A stretch of 16,330 bases of DNA from NCBI GenBank assembly GCA_903923345.1, contig CAIXXI010000039.1, forward strand, positions 1 to 16,330, given 5' to 3'. Below, one piece after another: positions 6,760-14,244 of the stretch. Both the position numbers and the translations under genes were made by a program. The notes below the pieces were generated by a model. That model was not told where the DNA came from. It was given only the letters and a program-made list of their open reading frames with translations, and made no database searches. The stretch comes from an uncultured Burkholderiales bacterium. GTDB taxonomy: Bacteria; Pseudomonadota; Gammaproteobacteria; Burkholderiales; Burkholderiaceae_E. Each line of letters begins with the position of its first letter. Position 1 is the stretch's first letter.

Positions 6760-9312
6760 TCAGTGAATGTGACTGCGGCGAGCCAGGACCCATTTGACCA
6801 ACTCAAACCAGAGCAAGGCCAGTCCGGCAACGCCGACACCGGCCGTGAGCATCGCTGGCGTCGGCGTCACGAAGGCGAAAAGTCGCCCTACAGCCGGTAC
6901 ACCCAGAATCACACCGAGGAGAACGACGGTCGCCACCGTGATCCAACCGAAGGCGGCATTGGCCGGGCCGCCTGAACGCAGGGCCGCCTGGCTCCAGAAT
7001 CGATTCACATAGATCAGACTCAGGTTCGACAGCACCAGCACGGCGAAGGTCAATGCTCGAGCAGTGTCGTCAGATCCGGTCGTGCGCCGCGCCACGGCGA
7101 AGGTACCGACCAGCAGCGCCAGCAAGCCCACCCCCTGCCATAGACCCCTCTCGATGGTCTGTGCATCGAACAAGCGTGCATCCGGCCGACGCGGCCTGGA
7201 TTTCATGACGTCTGCCTCGAGTGGCTCGGCCTCAAAGACCACCGAGCAGGCGGGATCGATGATCAATTGCAGAAACAGGATGTGCACCGGCATCAGCAGC
7301 ATCGGCCAGCCCAGCAGAACGGGGGCAATGGACAATCCGACGATCGGCACGTGCACGGCAACCACGAACACAATGGCCTTGCGCAGGTTGGCAAACACGC
7401 GCCGCCCGTAACGCACCGCCGTGACGATCGACGAGAAGTCGTCGTCAAGCAACACGAGCGCCGCCGCTTCGCGGGCGACGTCGGTTCCCCGCGCCCCCAT
7501 GGCCACACCGATATGCGCGGCCTTGAGCGCGGGTGCGTCGTTGACGCCGTCGCCAGTCATGGCAACCACCTCGCCACGGGCCCTGAACGCCTGCACCAGC
7601 CGCAGCTTCTGGTCAGGCTGCACCCGACAGAACACATGCGTGTCGACCAGCCGTGCCTGAAGGGACGCGTCATTCAAGGTCGAGAGCTCGGCCCCGGTCA
7701 TCACGCCGCGATCCACTGGCAGGCCCACCTGGCGCGCGACTGACAGTGCGGTTGCCGGGTGGTCTCCGGTCATCATCACCACTCGGATGCCTGCGGCATG
7801 ACATTCAGCAATCGCAGCCGGAACCTCAGGGCGCACCGGATCCTCCAGCCCGACCAGGCCGAGGAATTCGAACGCAAAGTCGTGCTGGTCTGCAGGCAGG
7901 TCCTCGGCGTCGAAGGTGGCGCGGGCGACACCGAGCACGCGCAGCCCCTGCGTTGCCATCACCAGGACCTGGTCGGCGATACGCTGATGATCGACTTCAT
8001 CGAGGTGGCACAAGTCGACAATGGCCTCGGGTGCCCCCTTGGCGGCAATCAGTCGTTCGCGTCGATCGGGCGACTGCCACACTCGCGACATCGCCAGCAT
8101 GTCTCGAGACAGCGAGTAATCTTCGACCAAGGTCCATTCGGCGTGCAGGTGTTCAGTGCCCGCCAGCAGACCTTGACCCGCATCCCGGATCGCTGATTCC
8201 ATCGGGTCGAAGGCGTGCCGGTGGCTGGCCAGGACCGCGTATTCCAATGCTGCATGCAGTGCTTCAGGCAGCTCGGCCTGATCGGATCTCAGTCCATCGA
8301 AGGTGCCCGACTGATTCCACAATTGCCGGACCGTCATTCGATTTGCCGTCAGCGTCCCGGTCTTGTCGACACACAGGATCGTGGTGGCCCCCAAAAGCTC
8401 GACGGCAGGGATGCTGCGTGCCAGGATCTTTTCGCGCGCCAGCCTCCAGGCACCCAATCCGAGGAACAAGGTCAACACCACCGGTAACTCTTCCGGGAGG
8501 ATGGCCATTGCAAACGTCAGTCCCGCCAGCAAGCCATGCAACCAGTCTCCGAGCAGCGCGTAGTACGCCACCGCCAGCAGGGCTGCAAGCACCAGTCCGA
8601 CCAGGGCGACACGTTTGACGATGCGACCGGTCTCCAGCTGGATCGGTGTGCTTTCTGTGGAGATGCTGCGAAGGGAATGGCCGATTTGGCCAATGGCACA
8701 GCGCTCGCCGGTGGCCATCACATGGCCGCGGCCCGTGCCCTGGGTGACCAGCGTCGCGGAAAACACTTGCCAGGGTGCGTTGCTGCCAGGCTCTGCGGCG
8801 AGCCCTTCGAGAAGTGGTCCGGAGTGCTTGATCACCGGGACCGACTCGCCAGTCAGCAGCGATTCGTCCACCGAGAGGTTTGAGGAATCGACCAGGTGCA
8901 TGTCGGCGGGCACCCGGTCGCCTTCGGCAAGCAATACGATGTCGCCACAGACCACTTCTCGGCCAGCGATCCGCTTCGCGTGGCCATCTCTGACGACCAG
9001 GGCGCGCGGGCTCGACAGGTCGCGCAGGGCTTGAAGCGATCGTTCAGTGCGCCGCTGCTGTGCGAAGGTGATACCCATCACGACGAACACAAAGCCCATC
9101 AACATCAGGGCCTCGTGTCGATCTCCCAGTGCCATGTAGATCGCGCCACAGGCCACCAGCAGCATGAACATGGGTTCCGTGACGACGTCGCGCAGGAGGT
9201 GAAGCACGCCGCGCGGCTTGGAAATCGGCAACTCATTGGGCCCGTCTTCGGCCAGACGCTGCAGTGCGTCGGCCTCGCTCAGGCCATTGATTGCCGATTC
9301 ATCGGTTGCCAA
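6760..9312 (-). CDS. P-type cation-transporting ATPase, P2-like
   Basis: An 850-residue inner-membrane ion pump. An N-terminal cation-ATPase segment, GLSEADALQRLAEDGPNELP, is followed by M1-M2 (about 44-84) and the actuator loop with TGES at 154-157. M3-M4 span about 235-288 with ILPEELPVVL, and the phosphorylation site CVDKTGT has Asp316. Then come KGAPE (425-429), MTGDHP (514-519), TGDGVNDAP (586-594) and six C-terminal membrane segments. M4 has PEELP where Ca pumps have PEGLP, and M6 has IIDPACSVVFEAEP, so the Ca/Na/K specificity cannot be read off; H+ or another cation is possible. No CPx motif or N-terminal metal-binding domain is present, which argues against a heavy-metal pump. The only start compatible with the N-terminus is TTG at 9312, with an in-frame stop at 9327. 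Confidence 0.92.
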   Translation of the reverse strand: MATDESAINGLSEADALQRLAEDGPNELPISKPRGVLHLLRDVVTEPMFMLLVACGAIYMALGDRHEALMLMGFVFVVMGITFAQQRRTERSLQALRDLSSPRALVVRDGHAKRIAGREVVCGDIVLLAEGDRVPADMHLVDSSNLSVDESLLTGESVPVIKHSGPLLEGLAAEPGSNAPWQVFSATLVTQGTGRGHVMATGERCAIGQIGHSLRSISTESTPIQLETGRIVKRVALVGLVLAALLAVAYYALLGDWLHGLLAGLTFAMAILPEELPVVLTLFLGLGAWRLAREKILARSIPAVELLGATTILCVDKTGTLTANRMTVRQLWNQSGTFDGLRSDQAELPEALHAALEYAVLASHRHAFDPMESAIRDAGQGLLAGTEHLHAEWTLVEDYSLSRDMLAMSRVWQSPDRRERLIAAKGAPEAIVDLCHLDEVDHQRIADQVLVMATQGLRVLGVARATFDAEDLPADQHDFAFEFLGLVGLEDPVRPEVPAAIAECHAAGIRVVMMTGDHPATALSVARQVGLPVDRGVMTGAELSTLNDASLQARLVDTHVFCRVQPDQKLRLVQAFRARGEVVAMTGDGVNDAPALKAAHIGVAMGARGTDVAREAAALVLLDDDFSSIVTAVRYGRRVFANLRKAIVFVVAVHVPIVGLSIAPVLLGWPMLLMPVHILFLQLIIDPACSVVFEAEPLEADVMKSRPRRPDARLFDAQTIERGLWQGVGLLALLVGTFAVARRTTGSDDTARALTFAVLVLSNLSLIYVNRFWSQAALRSGGPANAAFGWITVATVVLLGVILGVPAVGRLFAFVTPTPAMLTAGVGVAGLALLWFELVKWVLARRSHIH

Positions 9313-9484
9313 GGATGCGAGTTCTCAGGCGGTCGGTTGCGCACGCAGTCGAGCCTCAGGATAGGGGCCAGACGCGTAGACCGCTTGATCTCACGCAAGA
9401 AGCTGTCGGTCAGGCAACACGCTTCGTGGGCGGCGGCAGACCTTGCTCTCGACCGATCGCGAGCGCTCGTGGGGAGGGCGGGCC

Positions 9485-9913
9485 TTAAGCCGGCAACGGT
9501 GGCATGTCGACCACCCGCAGCGTGACCGTGGCCACGGCACACAGCTGCTTGTCCGAAGGCGTCACAGAGTCGAGCTCGACTGCCACCACACAGAGCGTGC
9601 CGCCGACCTGCAGCGTTCGGGCGCGGGCTTCCAGACTCGATCCACGAGCGGGTGCGAGGAAATTGATGTGCAGATCAACCGTGACGGCAATCTTGCCGGG
9701 TGCAAGGGCGGTCGTTGCAGCAGCGCCTGCTGCATGGTCCGCAAGCCCAGACACCACACCGCCATGAAAGTAACCGTTGAATTGCAGCAGCTCCGGCTTG
9801 CGCTGCAGGCCCAGCCTCACAAGTCCGGCTTCAGCAGCGAGCACCTCGACACCGGCGGCATGAGTGAAGCCTGTGAGCGCGGTGACTTTTCGAACGATTT
9901 CCTCAGGGGTCAT
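9485..9913 (-). CDS. PaaI-type hotdog-fold acyl-CoA thioesterase
   Basis: A 142-residue hotdog thioesterase predicted to hydrolyse an acyl- or aryl-CoA. The start at 9913 (MTPEE) is supported by GGAG seven bases upstream; a frame six codons longer has no such site. The signature LLQFNGYFHGGVVSGLADHA (43-62) carries the HGG turn and Asp59 as the likely catalytic acid. The beta-strand GKIAVTVDLHINFLAPARG follows, as in PaaI and YdiI-like enzymes. The gene begins 33 nt downstream of the SGNH lipoprotein gene on the same strand. The P-type ATPase follows after 172 bp, so the three may or may not be one transcript. The substrate is not inferable from context. Confidence 0.88.
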   Translation of the reverse strand: MTPEEIVRKVTALTGFTHAAGVEVLAAEAGLVRLGLQRKPELLQFNGYFHGGVVSGLADHAAGAAATTALAPGKIAVTVDLHINFLAPARGSSLEARARTLQVGGTLCVVAVELDSVTPSDKQLCAVATVTLRVVDMPPLPA

Positions 9914-9946
9914 GCGGATACTCCAATGCAATGCACCGATTCCATC

Positions 9947-10870
9947 TCAGCGCCGGTGATAGCTGTGCGCCGTATCCCAGGCGACCTGCTGAAGGTGCCT
10001 GGCCACATCAGCATCCAGCCCTGCCGTGTAGGTGTTGCCCACCGGCGAGACCCCGTAGACCGAAGCGAGAATGGTGCAGGCCGTGAGGTAGGTTCCGGCC
10101 AGACTCGGGTGACGCTTGTCGGGTACGTACAGATTCAGTTGAGGCCGCGTCTCAATGGATCGTGCAAACGCCAGCCCGGCCGGGACCACGTGCGCGTCGT
10201 TGAGCCGGCCGGCTTCGGTGTACGCATCAGCCAGACCTTGAGTCATTTCGGGCTTGTCAGCATAGGCCCAGGTCATGAGCAGCATCGGCTCCACGCCTTG
10301 CGCTCGCACGGTTGCGCTGTGTTTCTTGACGTATTCGAAAAAGATCGGTCGCAGCGTTGGATGCACCGGACACTGGCTGCAGTCCATCATCAGCACCGAG
10401 TCGAATTGACGCCCGGGCGGGTTGAACCGCACTTCATTGTCGCCAACAAACGAATAGCGCCCGATTCCGTCCGGGCGCAGATAGGCGCCGACATCATGCC
10501 AATCGATTCCCGATGCACTGATGGTCAGGGAGGTGGCGCGGTGCGCAGCCTGCTTTGAATTCACCGATGCGCGAGCCAGCTGCTGGACATGTCCGTGCAG
10601 GCTGTTGTTGTAGTACATGAAGCTGTTGCCCACGTACAGCGTCGAGCGGGGCGGGCTGGCCGTGCCGGCTCTTGTGCTCTGGCTCGAGGTGCTCGCTGCA
10701 GGGGTGCCTGCGCCGATTGGGGTGTTCGCAGTACTGCATGCCGACAGCGTCAGAGTAAGCGCCGCGGCCAGTGCAATACCCGGAACGGTGAACACCGTGC
10801 GTGCAGGGCGCGTCGCATGGTTTTCGGAATTCGAATGATGGCTCATGGGCATAACAGAGGCTTGCTTCAT
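9947..10870 (-). CDS. SGNH-hydrolase-like lipoprotein
   Basis: A 307-residue predicted lipoprotein. The N-terminus is unusually long (about 25 polar residues), then GIALAAALTLTLSAC gives a lipobox with Cys45. A low-complexity Ser/Thr/Ala linker runs to about residue 75. The fold motif LYVGNSFMYYNNSLHGH carries a GNSF block with Ser83 as candidate nucleophile. DKRHPSLAGTYLTA near the C-terminus carries Asp251 and His254. This resembles SGNH hydrolases whose first block reads GNS rather than GDS. Esterase or acetyl-esterase activity on an envelope or extracellular substrate is likely. No Shine-Dalgarno is evident at 10870, and other ATGs lie at 10852 and 10846. It begins five bases after the stop of a DUF4287-like fragment on the same strand. 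Confidence 0.75.
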   Translation of the reverse strand: MKQASVMPMSHHSNSENHATRPARTVFTVPGIALAAALTLTLSACSTANTPIGAGTPAASTSSQSTRAGTASPPRSTLYVGNSFMYYNNSLHGHVQQLARASVNSKQAAHRATSLTISASGIDWHDVGAYLRPDGIGRYSFVGDNEVRFNPPGRQFDSVLMMDCSQCPVHPTLRPIFFEYVKKHSATVRAQGVEPMLLMTWAYADKPEMTQGLADAYTEAGRLNDAHVVPAGLAFARSIETRPQLNLYVPDKRHPSLAGTYLTACTILASVYGVSPVGNTYTAGLDADVARHLQQVAWDTAHSYHRR

Positions 10871-10875
10871 GGGGG

Positions 10876-11037
10876 TCAGGGTTTAGCTTTTGTGGTGTTG
10901 GCCAGAACATAACCGACGATGGCATTGGCATGCCCGTGACCCAGGCCGTGTTCGGATTTGAGCCATGCGTCCGAAGGGCCGTCAAGCAGCGCTTCGGGTT
11001 GATGGATTTCGACGATGTGCGCGCAATGATGCAGCAC
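10876..11037 (-). pseudogene. C-terminal remnant of a DUF4287-like protein
   Basis: The minus-strand frame ends in DAWLKSEHGLGHGHANAIVG followed by YVLANTTKAKP and a TGA stop. From memory, WLKxEHGLGHGHAN(A)I is the hallmark C-terminal motif of DUF4287-domain proteins, which also carry an N-terminal 40-50 residue helix pair. That N-terminal part is not found upstream: the frame continues into the antisense of the TctC gene without resembling the family. The only nearby start is GTG 11037, with no Shine-Dalgarno, giving 53 residues. The simplest reading is a truncated relic, but a very short functional protein coupled to the lipoprotein gene five bases downstream cannot be excluded. Confidence 0.45.
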
Positions 11038-11125
11038 TCTGCCGCTTGATGCATGATCCTGAAAGAGGTGCTGGCGTTGAATGCCTGCGTCTACAAAAAG
11101 ATCAATCGACACTAAGGAGACGTTC

Positions 11126-12088
11126 ATGCGAGTGCTGACGCTGTTCGGCTGCGTTCTGATTTCCTGGCTCATGGCGGGTTCGGCCTTCGCCCAGGTCGTC
11201 GATTTCCCAAGCAAACCCATCCGCATGATCTCCCCCTTTGCCGCTGGCAGTGGAGCCGACAGTTCGGCACGCGCATTGGCCGAGCAGATGCAACGTTTTC
11301 TGGGTCAACCGGTACTGGTGGAGAACAAGCCAGGGGCCAGTGGTGCGGTGGCCGCCATTGCGGTGAAGCAAGCGCCCGCCGATGGCTACACGATCATGGT
11401 GGGAACCAATTCGCCGATGTCGGTGAACCCGATCGTGATCAAAAATCCTGGCTACGACCCGCTGAAAGATTTCAAGGCGCTTCATGGGATTGGTCGCAGC
11501 CAGAACCTCTGGTATGTCGCCAATGAGTCGCCGGTGCGGAGCATGTCCGACTTGGTTGCGCAGGCACGCACACGCGGGGTGAATGTCGGTTCGTATTCCG
11601 TGGGCTACCAGTTGGCAATGGAATGGGCGGCGCTGAGTGCCCGAACGAAATTCACCTACGTGGCGTACAAGGGACAAGGGCAGGTCTTTAACGATGTGAT
11701 CGGTCGGCAGCTCGATGCCGGTGTCGGTGACCTGGGCGGTGCGCTGCCACTGATACTGTCCGGGAAAATGCGCGCCATTGCTGTTTCGGGCGATGCCCGC
11801 CACCCTGCGCTGCCGCAGGTGCCGACGCTTCGCGAGCTCTGGCCTGAATACGTCAATTATTCTTGGACTGCGTTCTGGGTGCGCACCGAGACGCCGCCCG
11901 ATGTGCATGCCAAGCTCGTCGCAGCGACGACCCGCGCCATGAAAACCCCTGAGATCACCAAATATTTTGAAACACAGGGGTCAGAGCCCATGTACACATT
12001 CGGCCCGATCGAGATGGGGCGATATCAGCTCGAGGAGTATCAGCGCTTCAAGGGTATCGCCGACATCGTGGGGATCAAGCCTGAGTAG
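11126..12088 (+). CDS. Bug/TctC-family tripartite tricarboxylate transporter receptor (orphan)
   Basis: A periplasmic solute-binding protein of 320 residues. The ATG at 11126 is preceded by TAAGGAG with a 6-nt spacer; the longer frame from 11081 is not supported. Residues 1-22 form a Sec signal peptide with cleavage AFA|Q. The mature protein shows the family features FPSKPIRMISPFAAGSGADS, LVENKPGASG, NPGYDPLKDFKALHGIGRSQ and PTLRELWPEYVNYSWTAFW. No TctA or TctB membrane genes are present, which is common for Bug proteins in Burkholderiales, where dozens of receptors can outnumber transporters. The ligand is unknown; carboxylates are usual. The gene is convergent with modE. Confidence 0.93.
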   Translation: MRVLTLFGCVLISWLMAGSAFAQVVDFPSKPIRMISPFAAGSGADSSARALAEQMQRFLGQPVLVENKPGASGAVAAIAVKQAPADGYTIMVGTNSPMSVNPIVIKNPGYDPLKDFKALHGIGRSQNLWYVANESPVRSMSDLVAQARTRGVNVGSYSVGYQLAMEWAALSARTKFTYVAYKGQGQVFNDVIGRQLDAGVGDLGGALPLILSGKMRAIAVSGDARHPALPQVPTLRELWPEYVNYSWTAFWVRTETPPDVHAKLVAATTRAMKTPEITKYFETQGSEPMYTFGPIEMGRYQLEEYQRFKGIADIVGIKPE

Positions 12089-12098
12089 TGACTCAGGC
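12079..12098. terminator. Hairpin between convergent tctC-like and modE genes
   Basis: GCCTGAGT (12079-12086) and ACTCAGGC (12091-12098) form a perfect 8-bp stem with the 4-nt loop AGTG. The receptor's TAG stop lies at the top of the first arm. It lies just before the modE stop codon on the other strand, so it could serve both genes. There is no U-run, so any intrinsic termination would be weak. Confidence 0.5.
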
Positions 12099-12103
12099 GG
12101 ACG

Positions 12104-12871
12104 CTAACCCGCAATCGCGATGACCACCGCGGCTTCGTCCAGGCTTGCGACGACGCTCTGATGCATCACAAACCCGTGCTGGTCAGCAGGAAAGCCGATG
12201 AGGTGCACACCTTGCATCAGTTGCACGGCCACTTCCCCGCCGTCGTCTTCCGAGGTGATTTGAACGATTTCGCCATCAAGCAGGTTCAATCCTTCGCGAG
12301 CTGCGCAGGAGGGCATGACCGTGACCGCTGTGGCCTTGAACAATGCCAACACGCACAACCCTGAGCTGATCCCCAGCAACTCGGCGCTTTCACAGGTAAT
12401 GCGTGATGTCAGCGATGCGCCCGTCGGAAGCTTCAACCGGACCCTGGCCACACCGGCTTTCTTCGAGATCGATTCGACGACACAGGGTAATTGATTGCGC
12501 ATGCTGGTTCGCAGCCCCAACCCGACCAGACCCTGGAGACTCAGCGCATTGTCAGCGCGCTTTTCCAATTCGGCCAGAACCGATCGTTTGGCCTCGTTCA
12601 GTCGGTCAGCCGCGTCGAGCAATTGACGGCCTGCATCGGTCAAGCGGGCCCCGCCGCCTCCGCTGCCACCGACGGCCTTGTCAATCAATGTCGCGCCGGC
12701 CAGGGTGCTGAGGTTTTCCAGAGCCTGCCAGGCAGCCTTGTAGCTCACGCCTGCGCCCCGGGCCGCCTCGGAGATCGATCCGGCTTCGGCAATGCGTCGA
12801 AGAATATCGAGTCGTTTGTCGAGCGCTTCGTGGGCTAGCGCCTGTGCGTAATGAAGCCTTGATGGCGGCAT
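12104..12871 (-). CDS. modE: Molybdenum-responsive transcriptional regulator ModE
   Basis: ModE binds molybdate and represses molybdate uptake genes. The 255-residue protein has the full domain order. The winged HTH (RLDILRRIAEAGSISEAARG and GVSYKAAWQALENL, 20-54) is followed by the wing VGGSGGGGARLTDAG (67-81). Two MOP/TOBE molybdate-binding domains follow at about 122-185 and 193-255, the first beginning RTSMRNQLPCVVESI. E. coli ModE is 262 residues, so the protein is complete. No Shine-Dalgarno is seen before the ATG at 12871, where the leader is pyrimidine-rich. The gene is divergent from modA. The shared 96-bp intergenic region holds a ModE-type inverted repeat, consistent with repression of modA and possibly of modE itself. 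Confidence 0.93.
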   Translation of the reverse strand: MPPSRLHYAQALAHEALDKRLDILRRIAEAGSISEAARGAGVSYKAAWQALENLSTLAGATLIDKAVGGSGGGGARLTDAGRQLLDAADRLNEAKRSVLAELEKRADNALSLQGLVGLGLRTSMRNQLPCVVESISKKAGVARVRLKLPTGASLTSRITCESAELLGISSGLCVLALFKATAVTVMPSCAAREGLNLLDGEIVQITSEDDGGEVAVQLMQGVHLIGFPADQHGFVMHQSVVASLDEAAVVIAIAG

Positions 12872-12934
12872 GAGAGGTGTGATGCAGTTGGCGGTGTTGT
12901 GGGCAGGATTGACGCTAGATCACAGTGTTACACT

Positions 12935-12957
12935 CGTTATTCATTAATGGAATAGCG
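12935..12957. promoter_or_regulatory. Putative ModE-binding site upstream of modA
   Basis: CGTTATTC (12935-12942) and GAATAGCG (12950-12957) form an inverted repeat, 7 of 8 positions matching, around a 7-nt centre. The outer CGnTAT...ATAnCG pattern is that of ModE operators recalled from E. coli and other proteobacteria. It ends 10 nt before the modA start codon, so bound ModE would block the promoter or start site. A second short palindrome, AGTGT-T-ACACT (12924-12934), abuts it. Confidence 0.6.
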
Positions 12958-12967
12958 GGTGACTGCA

Positions 12968-13714
12968 ATGCGGAGAGCGGTCTGTCTGATAGCGGCGTTG
13001 CTGATTGTGACCTTCAGCGCCAAGGCCGAACAAGTCACGGTTGCGGTCGCGGCCAATTTTTCGGCCCCAATGCAAAAGATCGCGCAGGCCTTCGAGCAGG
13101 ACACTGGCCACAAGGCCGTGCTGGCCTTCGGCTCGACGGGCAACTTCTACGCCCAGATCCGGAACGGCGCCCCCTTCCAGGTGTTCTTGTCAGCCGACGA
13201 CGAAACGCCGTTGAGACTCGAGAAAGAAGGGCTGGTTATCGCGGGAACCCGTTTCAGCTACGCGGTGGGGCGGGTCGTCTTGTGGAGCCGCCAGCCCGGT
13301 CTGGTGGATGACAAAGGCGAAGTCCTGCGAAGTGGCAAGTTCGAGCGAATAGCAATCACCAATCCGAAGCTGGCGCCTTATGGTGCGGCCGTCATCGAAG
13401 CCTTGAACAAGCTGGGCCTGCTCTCCGAGATTCAGCCGAAATTTGTTCAGGGTGAAAATTTGACCCAGACCTATCAGTTCATCGCGACTGAAAATGCGCC
13501 CTTGGGTTTTATCGCCCTGTCGCAAGTTTTTGTCGATGGCAAGTTCACACAGGGGTCCGCCTGGGTCGTGCCTGTCAGCCTGCATACACCCATCCGGCAG
13601 GATGCCGTCTTGCTGAGCAGTGGCGGCAGCAGCAGTGCCGCCACTTCACTGATGGCTTACCTGAAGACAGACAAGGCGAAATCGATCATCCGCGCTTATG
13701 GGTATGAACTGTGA
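12968..13714 (+). CDS. modA: Molybdate ABC transporter periplasmic substrate-binding protein
   Basis: ModA captures molybdate (or tungstate) in the periplasm for the ModBC channel. The ATG at 12968 follows GGTGA with a 5-nt spacer; a GTG at 12959 is less likely. The 248-residue protein has a Sec signal peptide (1-20, cleavage AKA|E), then VTVAVAANFSAPMQKIAQAF with the oxyanion-contacting Ser, LAFGSTGNFYAQIRNGAPFQ with the second Ser cluster, and FLSADDETP. The later segment has AITNPKLAPYGAAVIEAL, which includes the Tyr of the typical ModA site, and GENLTQTYQFIATENAPLGF. It resembles the Azotobacter-type ModA group. The stop is shared with the next frame (GTGA), so translation is probably coupled. 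Confidence 0.95.
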   Translation: MRRAVCLIAALLIVTFSAKAEQVTVAVAANFSAPMQKIAQAFEQDTGHKAVLAFGSTGNFYAQIRNGAPFQVFLSADDETPLRLEKEGLVIAGTRFSYAVGRVVLWSRQPGLVDDKGEVLRSGKFERIAITNPKLAPYGAAVIEALNKLGLLSEIQPKFVQGENLTQTYQFIATENAPLGFIALSQVFVDGKFTQGSAWVVPVSLHTPIRQDAVLLSSGGSSSAATSLMAYLKTDKAKSIIRAYGYEL

Positions 13715-13716
13715 CC

Positions 13717-14238
13717 ATGACAGCAGGCAATCAAACTGAGGCCGCAGGCGGTCCAGACCGCATTCAGTGTCGACCGGTCGGATTCATCCGAAGCGCATTC
13801 ACTGACGTGCAAGGCATGCCCATTCAGACTGCGGCGGCGCAGGATGTCACCGCCTACCTCGATGTGCTGCCGGAATTTCAGAAGGGATTGAAGGGGGTCG
13901 AGGGCTTTGACTATCTGATCCTCATCACCCACTTACATCGAAGCGAGCGGGAGTCGCTGGAGGTCGTGCCGTTTCTGGACGATCAATCTCACGGCATCTT
14001 TGCGACCCGATCGCCCGCAAGACCGAACCGCCTAGGCTTGTCGATCATCAATCTGATCAGCGTCGATGGGCTGACACTGTCCTTCAGAGGCTGCGACATG
14101 CTTGATGGCACGCCGGTGCTGGATATCAAGCCCTATGTGCCTGCATTCGATATTCGTGAAGCCAAACGCGTCGGTTGGTACGAACAGAAAATCCAGAACT
14201 TGCCCCATACCCGGTCCGATGATCGGATGAGCCGTTGA
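13717..14238 (+). CDS. TrmO/TsaA-family protein (UPF0066) in the molybdate operon
   Basis: A single-domain protein of 173 residues matching the TrmO/TsaA family, whose E. coli member methylates N6 of t6A37 in tRNA-Thr using S-adenosylmethionine. Visible motifs are PVGFIRSAFTD near 20-30, VEGFDYLILITHLHRSER at 61-78, FATRSPARPNRLGLSIINL at 95-113 and LDGTPVLDIKPYVP at 129-142. E. coli TrmO (about 235 residues) has an extra C-terminal domain that is absent here. The start is ATG 13717, two bases after the modA stop, or GTG 13711, which overlaps it. No SD is seen, so translation probably depends on modA. It lies six bases before modB. Its place inside modA-modBC suggests a link to molybdenum, but that is inference; tRNA methylation remains the default. 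Confidence 0.85.
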   Translation: MTAGNQTEAAGGPDRIQCRPVGFIRSAFTDVQGMPIQTAAAQDVTAYLDVLPEFQKGLKGVEGFDYLILITHLHRSERESLEVVPFLDDQSHGIFATRSPARPNRLGLSIINLISVDGLTLSFRGCDMLDGTPVLDIKPYVPAFDIREAKRVGWYEQKIQNLPHTRSDDRMSR

Positions 14239-14244
14239 TCGACC

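Noticed and set aside
7653..8618. 321-codon plus-strand frame inside the P-type ATPase
   Set aside because: Arg/Pro/Ser-rich composition typical of antisense frames in GC-rich DNA, and it lies fully within a certain gene.
9460..9469. Palindrome CGAGCGCTCG in the gap upstream of the P-type ATPase
   Set aside because: Short GC palindromes are frequent at this base composition, and it has no U-run or promoter context. The rest of the 172-bp gap shows nothing I can support.
11053..11115. 20-codon upstream frame ending in the SD region of the Bug receptor, as a possible leader peptide
   Set aside because: No SD, no run of regulatory codons and no attenuator hairpin follow. Chance occurrence is likely.
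11102..11908. 268-codon frame antisense to the Bug receptor
   Set aside because: His/Arg-rich shadow translation with no motif. The sense gene has signal peptide, SD and family motifs.
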